From Promethearchaeota archaeon (GTDB lineage: Archaea > Asgardarchaeota > Lokiarchaeia > Sigynarchaeales > SOKP01): DNA of 8,040 nucleotides. Below are positions 1 through 5,896 of the stretch, piece by piece; the first letter of the stretch is position 1, and each line of letters begins with the position of its first letter. The notes beneath the pieces were generated by a model, which was not told the DNA's origin, did not search any database, and saw nothing but the letters and a program-made list of their open reading frames with translations. The stretch covers positions 1 through 8,040 of the forward strand of contig JAUXAJ010000241.1 of NCBI GenBank assembly GCA_030620005.1. Direction: 5' to 3'. The translations under genes and the position numbers were made by a program.

Positions 1-504
1 CCACGAGTTTTGGATGTTGGTTGTGGCACCGGGAGAACTGCAATACGAATTGCTAAGGCTATAAAAAATGGCGGTCATTTGACTGGTATAGATATTTACG
101 CAAAACACGCAATTTCGGGAAATTCTTTAGAAACCGTGCAAAAAAATGCTAAATTAGAAAAAGTTGACGATATAACGACTTTTAAACACGGTTCGGCAAC
201 GGATATACCTTTTGAAAGTGAGAAATTTGATATCGTAAGTATTGCTTCGGTGCTTCATGAAATTCACGACGTTGAATTACAAGAAAAAGCAATGACGGAG
301 ATCTATCGGGTTTTAAAACCGGGAGGCTATTTATATTTAAGTGAATGGAATCGAATTTCTTGGCAAACAATTTGTTATATGGGTGTTTTCTGTTTTGTCT
401 TCAAAAAGCACGAACACTGGGATGAATTGCTAAAAAGACATGGTTTCAAGGATATTTGTTTTGAAAATTTAGGTGGTTTTGAATTGTTTTCAGCAAAAAA
501 ATGA
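1..504 (+). CDS. Class I SAM-dependent methyltransferase, 3' part (5' end outside window)
   Basis: The reading frame is open from base 1, so the gene starts upstream of the window; 167 C-terminal codons are visible. The fragment opens at the SAM-binding loop (motif I, VLDVGCGTG, window residues 3-11). The acidic residue that usually binds the SAM ribose follows in GIDIY (D31). A post-II region FDIVSIASVLHEI (76-88) and a motif III strand KPGGYLYLSEW (106-116) complete the Rossmann-type core. This is the UbiE/Methyltransf_11 pattern, in which SAM donates a methyl group to a small molecule or other acceptor. The acceptor cannot be read from the sequence. The C-terminus after residue 117 is short and has a hydrophobic stretch (YMGVFCFVF, 126-134) that may form a substrate lid. 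The TTG at base 10 lies inside motif I and is not a credible start. The gene ends at TGA 502-504 and is convergent with the rhomboid gene. Confidence 0.88.
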   Translation, partial: PRVLDVGCGTGRTAIRIAKAIKNGGHLTGIDIYAKHAISGNSLETVQKNAKLEKVDDITTFKHGSATDIPFESEKFDIVSIASVLHEIHDVELQEKAMTEIYRVLKPGGYLYLSEWNRISWQTICYMGVFCFVFKKHEHWDELLKRHGFKDICFENLGGFELFSAKK

Positions 505-526
505 TTTTTTTTTTTTAAAAAAAAAA
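505..526. terminator. T12A10 tract, probable bidirectional terminator
   Basis: Twelve Ts (505-516) are followed directly by ten As (517-526), so both strands carry a long T run. It begins one base after the methyltransferase stop codon and lies downstream of the convergent rhomboid gene. Archaeal polymerases terminate on T runs without needing a GC-rich hairpin, so this tract could end transcripts from both sides. The remaining bases 527-596 hold no gene that I can see. Confidence 0.6.
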
Positions 527-596
527 GTAAGTGATATTTTATTTTTCTCTTCTCATGATTTTGTTACTTTTCGAGTCATTCTGCATTTACTCTCGC

Positions 597-1217
597 TTAG
601 TACTTCTTACTGCTCATTTTAAAGATTATAGCAATAATGGCCCCCGCAATAAAACCTCCAATATGAGCAAAATACGCCGTCGACGAGCCTCCAAGAAATA
701 AAGAACCAATTCCATAGATTATTTGGGTGACGAAATAGAGCAAGACGAAGGATATAGCCGTCATTTTACTAGTACTTGAAACGTACTTTAATTTAATATT
801 GGGAAATAATATCCCATACACGGCGATAATTCCAAAAATCGCTCCAGACGCCCCAAGACTCGGTATTGTTGCCATGACAGGGTCTATTAAAGTGATTAAA
901 GCGTGAAGCAAGGCGGCACATATACCTGATAACATGTAGGTTAAAAAATACAAAGCGTGTCCTAAAGCGTGCTCACAGTTATCCGCCACGACGTAAAAGA
1001 AAGCTAAATTCATTGTAATATGCACTATATCTCCGTGCATGAACATTGCTGTTATTATTGTCCAAATCTTTTGACCAGTAAAAAATTCAGCAGGTATGAA
1101 AGCAGCTTCGTAAATGTACATGTAACCTGTGGGATCCATTAGTTGCACGATAAAACCGAGTATATTAATAACAATAATGGCTACGGACACGTACTGTCTG
1201 TGTTTTTTTAAAAACAC
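597..1217 (-). CDS. Rhomboid family intramembrane serine protease
   Basis: This 206-residue, strongly hydrophobic protein has about six membrane helices (near 10-27, 50-75, 85-110, 120-138, 150-172, 182-200). All rhomboid landmarks are present. HGDIVHITMN gives H61, H66 and N70, with the same spacing as H145, H150 and N154 of E. coli GlpG. GASGA gives the nucleophile S124, and FAHIGG on the last helix gives the general base H185. It should therefore be an active protease that cuts transmembrane segments within the bilayer; its substrate is unknown. There is no added soluble domain, and the length is that of the minimal six-helix form. The start is a GTG (1215-1217): the frame is closed by a TAA at 1245-1247, no ATG or TTG lies between, and the first internal ATG (M27) would remove helix 1. 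No Shine-Dalgarno site is visible. It stands alone, convergent with the methyltransferase and divergent from the oxidoreductase. Confidence 0.93.
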   Translation of the reverse strand: MFLKKHRQYVSVAIIVINILGFIVQLMDPTGYMYIYEAAFIPAEFFTGQKIWTIITAMFMHGDIVHITMNLAFFYVVADNCEHALGHALYFLTYMLSGICAALLHALITLIDPVMATIPSLGASGAIFGIIAVYGILFPNIKLKYVSSTSKMTAISFVLLYFVTQIIYGIGSLFLGGSSTAYFAHIGGFIAGAIIAIIFKMSSKKY

Positions 1218-1242
1218 CAGTTTTTTATGTAAAATGTTAATG

Positions 1243-1256
1243 CTTTATAGTATAAG
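1243..1256 (-). promoter_or_regulatory. TATA-like box of the rhomboid gene
   Basis: On the minus strand this reads CTTATACTATAAAG and ends about 26 bases before the GTG start. That spacing suits an archaeal box A with a leaderless or nearly leaderless transcript, in line with the lack of a ribosome binding site. A second candidate (ACATTTATAAC, 1261-1271) would give a short leader instead. Confidence 0.4.
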
Positions 1257-1423
1257 TTTTGTTATAAATGTTTAGCATGAATTCCATAAGTGTCATTAAA
1301 AATCTCTAAGTGAAGCAGAAAAGAATTTAAAAAATATAATGCTTATATTTAAAAATAACGAAAATGCAACTAACTAAAAAATTAATGAAAAACAATAACT
1401 ATATTCATATTTGATATTGGTTT

Positions 1424-1479
1424 AATAAAGAACTAGACATAAAAAAATTCAATAAAGAACTAAACATAAAAAAAAATTG
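1424..1479. repeat. Two tandem copies of a 27-29 bp repeat before the oxidoreductase gene
   Basis: Unit 1 (1424-1450) and unit 2 (1451-1479) both begin AATAAAGAACTA(G/A)ACATA. They continue into an A tract of 7-9 bases and end in TT plus C or G. Within the first 17 bases there is a single difference. Unit 2 ends nine bases before the ATG of the oxidoreductase, so the pair covers the expected core promoter. It could be a regulator binding site in two copies, or a simple slippage duplication. The rest of 1218-1423 is AT-rich with TATA-like stretches (for example 1339-1357) and shows no gene. Confidence 0.7.
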
Positions 1480-1487
1480 AAAAACTC

Positions 1488-2618
1488 ATGTATTCTGAAC
1501 CTAAAAAAATTGGAAACATGTTAATTAAAAATAGACTGGTTCGTTCCGCTACATTTGAGCGTAGAGCTACTGAAGATGGAAGCGTTACTGACGGACTTTT
1601 AGGATTTTACAAGAGATTGGCCAAAGGGGGCTCGGGATTAATTATCACGGGATTTACTTATGTCCACGTAAGTGGTCAAGCATTTCCTGATCAAACCGCA
1701 ATTGATAGAGACGAATTAATTCCTGGATTGAGAAACCTTTCAGATGTGATCCATGAACATGGCGATGGATGTAAAGTTGTAGTTCAAATAGGACATTGTG
1801 GTCGAGAATCTTATTTCTTAGAAAATACAATTGATCCATCTGGCATTCAAGAGCCCATGACGAACAATAAACCACGAGCAATGACAATTGAAGAAATAGA
1901 AGAAATAATTGAAGCATTTGCTCAGGCAGCGAGGAGGACAATGGAGGCAGGCTTTGATGGAGTTCAAATCCACGCCGCCCACGGATATCTTTTAAGTGAA
2001 TTTTTATCGCCTCATACGAATAAAAGAACTGATAATTATGGTGGCAGCACGGAAAATAGAATTAGAATTGTCGAAAATATTTACAAGAGAGCCATAAAAT
2101 TGGCAGGAAAAGATTTTCCAATCCTGATTAAGATGAATGGTGACGACTTTTTAGATGATGGATTAAAAATAAATGAAACCAAGAAGATCGCAGAAAGGTT
2201 TTCAAAATTAAGATTTGCCGCTATTGAAATAAGCGGAGCGATGTGGGCTGTTGCCATGCGCACAAAAAAGGAACTTGGTTGGGAACCTGTTTTCATACCT
2301 GAAAGTCGTATTAATATAGATTCAAAAGATAAAGAAGCCTACAACTTACCATTTGCTAAAGAAATCAAGAAAGTTATAGATGTGCCCTTAATTTTGGTTG
2401 GAGGTATAAAATCGATTGATGTGATTGAAGATATACTGAAGGAAGGAAGCGTAGATTTCGTTGCCCTTAGTCGACCACTAATTCGAGAGCCTGATTTACC
2501 AAATAAATGGCTTAAGGGAACTGGAAGAAATACTTGCGAATGCATCTCTTGTAACGCTTGTTTGGGAAGCATAATGACAGGTAGCATTCGTTGTCTACAA
2601 AAAGAGAGTGATAGATGA
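1488..2618 (+). CDS. NADH:flavin oxidoreductase / Old Yellow Enzyme family, with C-terminal Fe-S cysteines
   Basis: This is a 376-residue TIM-barrel flavoprotein. The N-terminus (KIGNMLIKNRLVRSAT, 7-22) matches the family's first strand, so the ATG at 1488 is sound. VVVQIGHCGR (97-106) corresponds to the FMN-contacting strand. The family signature IHAAHGYLLSEFLSP (161-175) supplies the paired histidines H162 and H165 and Y167, followed by NKRTDNYGG (178-186). VGGIKS (304-309) and FVALSRPLIREPDLP (324-338) form the FMN phosphate site. C352, C355, C358 and C369 make a CxxCxxC...C cluster like the 4Fe-4S site of 2,4-dienoyl-CoA reductase and trimethylamine dehydrogenase. Those relatives carry a further FAD/NAD(P) module of about 300 residues; here the chain stops shortly after the last cysteine. 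It probably reduces an activated C=C bond, with electrons arriving through the Fe-S centre from a separate partner. The substrate is unknown. No Shine-Dalgarno site is visible; the leader is A-rich and carries the tandem repeat. Confidence 0.9.
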   Translation: MYSEPKKIGNMLIKNRLVRSATFERRATEDGSVTDGLLGFYKRLAKGGSGLIITGFTYVHVSGQAFPDQTAIDRDELIPGLRNLSDVIHEHGDGCKVVVQIGHCGRESYFLENTIDPSGIQEPMTNNKPRAMTIEEIEEIIEAFAQAARRTMEAGFDGVQIHAAHGYLLSEFLSPHTNKRTDNYGGSTENRIRIVENIYKRAIKLAGKDFPILIKMNGDDFLDDGLKINETKKIAERFSKLRFAAIEISGAMWAVAMRTKKELGWEPVFIPESRINIDSKDKEAYNLPFAKEIKKVIDVPLILVGGIKSIDVIEDILKEGSVDFVALSRPLIREPDLPNKWLKGTGRNTCECISCNACLGSIMTGSIRCLQKESDR

Positions 2619-2641
2619 ACCAAATCGATAACATCTTTAAG

Positions 2642-2660
2642 TACTCTTTTTTCAAGAGTA
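2642..2660. other. Small inverted repeat after the oxidoreductase gene
   Basis: TACTCTT (2642-2648) and AAGAGTA (2654-2660) form a perfect 7-bp stem with a 5-base loop. A run of As follows on the plus strand, so as an intrinsic terminator it would work for minus-strand transcripts, although no minus-strand gene precedes it. It may simply be an RNA 3'-end hairpin of the oxidoreductase transcript. Confidence 0.35.
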
Positions 2661-2735
2661 AAAAATAAATAGATTTGATGACATTAGAAAGTTTTTTTTA
2701 TAACTCAGTAGAAATATAATTATACTAATAAAAAA

Positions 2736-2740
2736 AGGAG
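2736..2740 (+). promoter_or_regulatory. Shine-Dalgarno site of the M20 peptidase gene
   Basis: AGGAG lies six bases before the ATG at 2747 and fixes that start. TATA-like sequences (TTTATAAC at 2697-2704 and AAATATAATTATA at 2712-2724) lie upstream, so this gene probably has its own promoter rather than depending on the oxidoreductase gene 128 bases away. Confidence 0.65.
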
Positions 2741-2746
2741 ATAAAA

Positions 2747-3967
2747 ATGGAAAATTTAGAAAAAATTGTTCTTGACAAAATAGACAACATGAGAGATGAG
2801 ATCATTAAATTCCATCAAGAAATAATACGAATTCCCTCTGAAAATCCTCCGAGTAAATATAAACCAGTTTCTAAATTTACGGAAAAAAAAATGAAAGAAA
2901 TTGGACTTAAGACTCAAGTTAAAAGAAATAATGTAGTTGGAGAATTAGGGAAGGAGGGTGGTAAAACGCTGATTTTTTATGGACACTTTGACACCGTCGA
3001 AGCGTTTAAGGGCTGGTCAAAAGATCCATTTGGAGGGGAAATTGTTGAGAATAAAATATATGGATGGGGTGCTTCTGACGACAAATCTTGTGTAACTGCC
3101 GAAATCTTTGCGACAAAAGCGTTATTAGACGCTGGAGCGAATTTAAATGGAAAGTTGTTTGTTACGGCTGTTACTGATGAAGAGACTGGGGGATTCAGGG
3201 GTGCAGATTATCTACTTGAAAATGGAATAATAAAAGGAGATGCGTGTTTATTGGGCGATGCGCCTAGAGGTTATCCTATAGGATATTGTGGTGGCGGCAT
3301 GTTCATCACAATAAATATTCTCGGGAAACAAAGTCATGGAATGGGATTCCCCGATATTCCTGCACCTAATCGAAACGAGTATTCTGGCATAAATGCCATC
3401 CAAAAAATGTTAAAAATTATGAATTTTTTAACAGAACTGAAAGTTGAATTAAATAGTAAGGAAACTAAATATCCCCTACCTCCAGATTATCCTTCTAAAG
3501 TAAGCGATATTAATTTGGCAGAAATTCATGGAGGAACAAAAATATCGATCGTACCAAATAAATGCTACATGCATTGTAGTATAAATACTATTCCAGAACA
3601 AGACATTGAAAGTATTAAGACTAGGATTTTGGAACATATAGAAAAATTGAAAAAAGAAGATCCTGATTTAGAAATCAGTATCCAAATACCGATTGCTTAC
3701 GAGCCACATGTGATTGATAAGAATTCTGATTTTGCAAAGATAGTAAAAGATGCTACTAAAATAGTTTACAACGAAGAGAGAGAATTAAAACTGTTTACAC
3801 CTACAACTGACGCTCATTGGTTTCAGGAAAGAGGGATCGAGACGATCCTAATTGGAACGATCGGTGTAGACAATAGCGCACATGCCGAAGATGAGTTCGT
3901 TTACATCGAAGACTTGATAAATACAACAAAAATGTACGCAATTACCGCATTGAATTATTTAAAATAA
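2747..3967 (+). CDS. M20 family metallopeptidase (ArgE/DapE/ACY1/CPG2 type)
   Basis: This 406-residue cytoplasmic two-metal amidohydrolase has no signal peptide. The zinc-site motifs occur in family order. GHFDTV gives H80 and D82; YGWGASDDKS gives the bridging D111; TDEETGG gives the general base E145 and metal ligand E146. LLGDAP gives D171 and NSAHAEDEF near the C-terminus gives H379. The inserted lid/dimerisation domain (about 185-300) contains GKQSHG with H197, and TPTTDAHWF (351-359) lies in the second catalytic lobe. Members hydrolyse amide bonds of N-acyl amino acids, small peptides or succinyl-diaminopimelate. The motifs do not single out a substrate, and no lysine or arginine biosynthesis gene is nearby, so a catabolic acylase or dipeptidase is as likely as ArgE or DapE. 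The reading frame is full length and intact, with a strong ribosome binding site. It is probably transcribed alone, ending in the T-rich stretch near 4004-4026. Confidence 0.92.
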   Translation: MENLEKIVLDKIDNMRDEIIKFHQEIIRIPSENPPSKYKPVSKFTEKKMKEIGLKTQVKRNNVVGELGKEGGKTLIFYGHFDTVEAFKGWSKDPFGGEIVENKIYGWGASDDKSCVTAEIFATKALLDAGANLNGKLFVTAVTDEETGGFRGADYLLENGIIKGDACLLGDAPRGYPIGYCGGGMFITINILGKQSHGMGFPDIPAPNRNEYSGINAIQKMLKIMNFLTELKVELNSKETKYPLPPDYPSKVSDINLAEIHGGTKISIVPNKCYMHCSINTIPEQDIESIKTRILEHIEKLKKEDPDLEISIQIPIAYEPHVIDKNSDFAKIVKDATKIVYNEERELKLFTPTTDAHWFQERGIETILIGTIGVDNSAHAEDEFVYIEDLINTTKMYAITALNYLK

Positions 3968-4003
3968 AATTTGGAAATTTTTCCGAGGAAATCTATTTAA
4001 TTC

Positions 4004-4026
4004 TTATTTTTTACTTTTTTATTTTA
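4004..4026 (+). terminator. T-rich terminator after the M20 peptidase gene
   Basis: Several T runs separated by single A or C bases begin about 35 bases after the stop codon, the usual form of an archaeal terminator. A short GGAAA/TTTCC palindrome at 3973-3984 precedes it. Confidence 0.45.
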
Positions 4027-4049
4027 TAAAGGGAAGAAGTTGATATTTA

Positions 4050-4196
4050 ATGTCAATTAATGATTTGTCCGAAAAAGGGAAAATTGTCTTTCTTGGAGAT
4101 TCAATAACAGAAGGAGTTTTGACGTCTGAGTTTTTTAGTGATTTAGGTCTTGGAATTGATTGGGGGCTTGGAATTGATTGGATTTATTTTCTCTAG
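4050..4196 (+). pseudogene. SGNH/GDSL hydrolase remnant (N-terminal stub, 48 codons)
   Basis: The ATG at 4050 opens a 48-codon frame. Residues 11-22 read KIVFLGDSITEG, which is block I of SGNH/GDSL hydrolases: the GDS serine (S18) is the catalytic nucleophile of these esterases and lipases. Real members run to about 180-250 residues and need later Gly, Asn and Asp-x-x-His blocks; none can be found here. After about residue 25 the frame runs into a repeat encoding LGIDWG-LGIDWI and stops at TAG 4194-4196. The distal part overlaps, antisense, the 3' end of the small membrane protein gene. I read this as a gene cut by deletion or rearrangement near 4125-4140, leaving only the start. A chance match of this quality, preceded by a credible ATG and a GGGAAG purine stretch, is unlikely but possible. 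Confidence 0.6.
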
Positions 4197-4302
4197 TTTT
4201 AGTCATTATTTTATCTAAGTGCTTTAGAATAGAAATAACTAAAACTAATATGAAAATGATAATTGCTACTGATATAATCAATAAAATTAATAAAACAATC
4301 AT
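4135..4302 (-). CDS. Small single-helix membrane protein (55 aa), hypothetical
   Basis: A minus-strand frame from ATG (4300-4302) to TAA (4135-4137) encodes 55 residues. Residues 1-26 are almost purely I, L and V (MIVLLILLII at the start) and make one membrane helix or uncleaved anchor. A basic segment follows (K27, K31, K35, R37, K40), so the C-terminal tail is predicted to face the cytoplasm. The tail holds a repeated NQFQ motif (SNQFQAPNQFQDLNH, 41-55) produced by a DNA duplication. Support for a real gene: AAAGGA lies six bases before the ATG, TATA-like boxes lie 40-60 bases upstream, and the helix is followed by a positive-inside flank. I do not recognise a family. It diverges from the 7-helix protein gene 71 bases away, so the two may be co-regulated or act together; that is inference. 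Its 3' end lies antisense to the hydrolase remnant. Confidence 0.55.
   Translation of the reverse strand: MIVLLILLIISVAIIIFILVLVISILKHLDKIMTKTRENKSNQFQAPNQFQDLNH
4149..4181. repeat. 15-bp tandem duplication (18-bp period)
   Basis: CTTGGAATTGATTGG occurs at 4149-4163 and again, identically, at 4167-4181, with GGG between. The period of 18 is a multiple of three, so the repeat is in frame for both strands. It encodes LGIDW twice in the hydrolase stub and NQFQ twice in the antisense small protein. It lies close to the presumed rearrangement point of the stub. Confidence 0.85.
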
Positions 4303-4343
4303 GTTCAATCCTTTCTTTCTATAAGATTATCATAAAATAAAAG

Positions 4344-4353
4344 TTTTTATAAG
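4344..4353. promoter_or_regulatory. TATA-like box between the divergent membrane-protein genes
   Basis: TTTTTATAAG is centred about 25 bases before the ATG at 4374, as expected for a leaderless archaeal transcript of the 7-helix gene. On the minus strand the same element reads CTTATAAAAA and lies 42-51 bases before the small-protein ATG, leaving room for a short leader that contains its ribosome binding site. A second TATA-like stretch (AATTTATAAT, 4357-4366) lies next to it. Confidence 0.45.
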
Positions 4354-4373
4354 AGTAATTTATAATAGAGGTT

Positions 4374-5138
4374 ATGGCTTACGATTCATTTGAACCAAGG
4401 ATATTTCCATTATTCATCTATTATATTTTTCTATCCGTGTTTGCTTTAATTTTTACAATTTTGATGTTTAGGAAATGGCGGGAAAGAAAGGCACCTCCAG
4501 CACTCCACATTACCATCGTGTATGGTTTTTTAGTTTCAGGGTTAATTTTACTAGTTATAGGAATGGCTGAAGCGATAATAACAGGATATTTTAAAGAAAT
4601 TTATAGATTTACTTTACCTGCGGCCCAATGCTGTGTTGTTTTTGCTGACATATTTTTATTCATTTTTGCCAGTAAAATCACTGATAAAGGTCAAAAATTG
4701 TATGTTCCTTTGATCTTAATCGGAATTGTGTTGACAATCATGATGTTTTTACCGTGGAATTGGTGGGGACATCCCGCGGTAAACTACGAGGGTCAGTTAA
4801 ATATAAGGTTGTATACTTCGCTCTTTTTTGTAGTTTATTCCGTCTCAATATATCTGGAAATAGCTGTTATTAGCTTAAAAGCAAAAAAGCAAGCTAAAGA
4901 CCTAACTTCTCGCGCTGGCTTATCCTTACTATTATATTCGGTTATTAGCATGATTTTCTTCTTTATATTTATATTGGCGGATAATTTGCTGATAGTGTTT
5001 TTTGATCATCCAGGGTATTCTGAATTCATATATATAGCGTGGTTTTTCGCACTTCTATTCTCCATTTTCTCATATTTCTCATTCGCAATGCCTAATTCGT
5101 TAAAAAAATGGATAGAGAAAAAGGAATCAAGTAAATAA
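4374..5138 (+). CDS. Seven-helix membrane protein, hypothetical
   Basis: This 254-residue integral membrane protein has about seven helices: near 11-32, 44-70, 79-101, 109-128, 144-168, 181-206 and 216-238. Basic loops follow helix 1 (FRKWRERK, 32-39), helix 5 (KAKKQAKDLTSR, 169-180) and helix 7 (KKWIEKK, 244-250). By the positive-inside rule this puts the N-terminus outside and the C-terminus inside, as in a receptor-type 7TM fold. A tryptophan-rich outer loop (PWNWWG, 127-132) may touch ligand or the membrane surface. There is no kinase, methyl-acceptor, transporter or enzyme motif, and no retinal-type lysine stands out. It resembles the bare N-terminal sensor half of some 7TM histidine kinases, without the output domain; a role as sensor or scaffold is only a guess. 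The ATG at 4374 has the purine stretch AGAGG only two bases upstream, and a TATA box at the right distance for a leaderless message. Confidence 0.7.
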   Translation: MAYDSFEPRIFPLFIYYIFLSVFALIFTILMFRKWRERKAPPALHITIVYGFLVSGLILLVIGMAEAIITGYFKEIYRFTLPAAQCCVVFADIFLFIFASKITDKGQKLYVPLILIGIVLTIMMFLPWNWWGHPAVNYEGQLNIRLYTSLFFVVYSVSIYLEIAVISLKAKKQAKDLTSRAGLSLLLYSVISMIFFFIFILADNLLIVFFDHPGYSEFIYIAWFFALLFSIFSYFSFAMPNSLKKWIEKKESSK

Positions 5139-5180
5139 TTTTTTTTATTTTTTTATTTTTTTATTTTTATTTTTTTTTAT
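5139..5180 (+). terminator. Repeated T-run terminator after the 7-helix gene
   Basis: Right after the stop codon come five or more runs of 4-9 Ts separated by single As. This is typical of archaeal factor-independent termination and separates this gene from the carboxylase operon. The remainder to 5345 is AT-rich and shows no gene; TATA-like candidates for the next operon lie at 5303-5316 and 5328-5338. Confidence 0.55.
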
Positions 5181-5349
5181 TGTAAAGTACAAAGATCAGG
5201 AATTTCTTAATAATCTTAATTTGATAACGTTAAAATTTCATTACTTCTTTTCGTAAAAAGATTTATTAATTCAAAAAAAATAAGATAAATTATTAAAGAT
5301 TTTAATTTAAAAAATATCCAATAAATGAATATTATACAAAAATTAAGTT

Positions 5350-5356
5350 AGGAGGT
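5350..5356 (+). promoter_or_regulatory. Strong Shine-Dalgarno site that fixes a TTG start
   Basis: AGGAGGT lies seven bases before TTG 5364-5366. No ATG is near, and the protein from this TTG begins at the family's normal distance before its DTGGT loop. The site therefore settles a non-ATG start for the carboxylase/hydantoinase gene. Confidence 0.75.
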
Positions 5357-5363
5357 AAGATAT

Positions 5364-5846
5364 TTGTCTATTTCAAAAAATATTAAAGCTATTGCCTTAG
5401 ATACTGGAGGAACAATGTCAGATTCGTTTATTATCGACGATAAAGGGAGATTTTCTATAGGAAAAGCACAAACAACCCCCGAGGAGGCAGAAGGTATCTT
5501 TAATTCGATTAAAGATGCTTTGAGTCAATGGGATACTACATTAGATATCTCGGGGAACACCGTTGAAGCATTAGTTTATTCTGGGACGGCAATGTTAAAT
5601 AGGCTTTTAGAGCGAAAAGGAAATAGCAACATTGGAGTCATAGTCAATACGGGTTTTGAGGACCTTCTCAGGTTAGGCAGAGCTTTACAGTGCTGGATTT
5701 GGTTAGATTATGCGGGGCGTTTACATGCTAGGGAGCACGAGCATCCTAAACCGCTCATACCAAGAAAACAAATCAAGGGTGTGAGGGGGAGAATTAATTT
5801 CTGGGGAGTGAGGGGAAGAACTACTTTCCTCCCTCAAATGAATTAA
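5364..5846 (+). CDS. Acetone carboxylase beta / hydantoinase A-type subunit (HyuA/AcxA family), N-terminal part before a frameshift
   Basis: Residues 1-148 form the hydantoinase/oxoprolinase N-terminal domain of the sugar-kinase-like ATPase fold. IALDTGGTMSDSF (10-22) is the phosphate-binding loop. VYSGTAMLNRLL (71-82), GVIVNTGFEDLLRLGR (91-106) and the HEHPKPLIPRK segment (125-135) follow in family order. As I recall them, the wording of these blocks is closest to acetone carboxylase beta subunits, which phosphorylate substrate and bicarbonate with ATP, rather than to 5-oxoprolinase. After KGVRGRINFWG the frame runs through an imperfect 27-bp duplication and stops at TAA 5844-5846. The homologous chain resumes one frame over (codons starting at positions such as 5846: IPLYKKDARKAVEELLD). 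This is therefore one half of a broken or frameshifted gene, not a short protein. The two halves together span about 735 codons, the usual size of acetone carboxylase beta. TTG start with a strong ribosome binding site. Confidence 0.85.
   Translation: MSISKNIKAIALDTGGTMSDSFIIDDKGRFSIGKAQTTPEEAEGIFNSIKDALSQWDTTLDISGNTVEALVYSGTAMLNRLLERKGNSNIGVIVNTGFEDLLRLGRALQCWIWLDYAGRLHAREHEHPKPLIPRKQIKGVRGRINFWGVRGRTTFLPQMN
5781..5830 (+). repeat. Imperfect 27-bp tandem duplication at the frameshift
   Basis: GTGAGGGG(G/A)AGAA opens both units, at 5781 and 5808. Over the first 21 bases, 18 match. In the upstream frame the units encode VRGRINFWG and VRGRTTFLP. The family normally goes straight from this VRGRI-type strand to an IPLY-type segment, so the second unit looks like added or altered sequence, and the frame is lost within or just after it. 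Confidence 0.65.
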
Positions 5847-5896
5847 TTCCACTTTATAAAAAAGACGCTAGAAAAGCTGTTGAAGAGCTGCTCGAT

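Noticed and set aside
1218..1423. Possible RNA gene or riboswitch in the intergenic region
   Set aside because: The sequence is AT-rich without GC-rich stems, tRNA-like boxes or a known riboswitch core; only TATA-like stretches were seen.
1424..1479. CRISPR array
   Set aside because: The two units are directly adjacent without spacers and end in A tracts, which does not fit a repeat-spacer array.
1654..1941. 95-codon minus-strand frame inside the oxidoreductase gene
   Set aside because: Its position opposite well-conserved family blocks and its low-complexity L/S/Q-rich composition mark it as a shadow frame.
2339..2623. 94-codon minus-strand frame over the end of the oxidoreductase gene
   Set aside because: It is antisense to the FMN-phosphate and cysteine motifs of the real gene and shows no domain of its own.
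5806..5822. Programmed -1 frameshift signal near GGGGAAGAA
   Set aside because: The zero-frame codons here are AGG GGA AGA, which do not make a perfect X-XXY-YYZ heptamer, and no strong downstream hairpin stood out. Mutation or assembly error is simpler.
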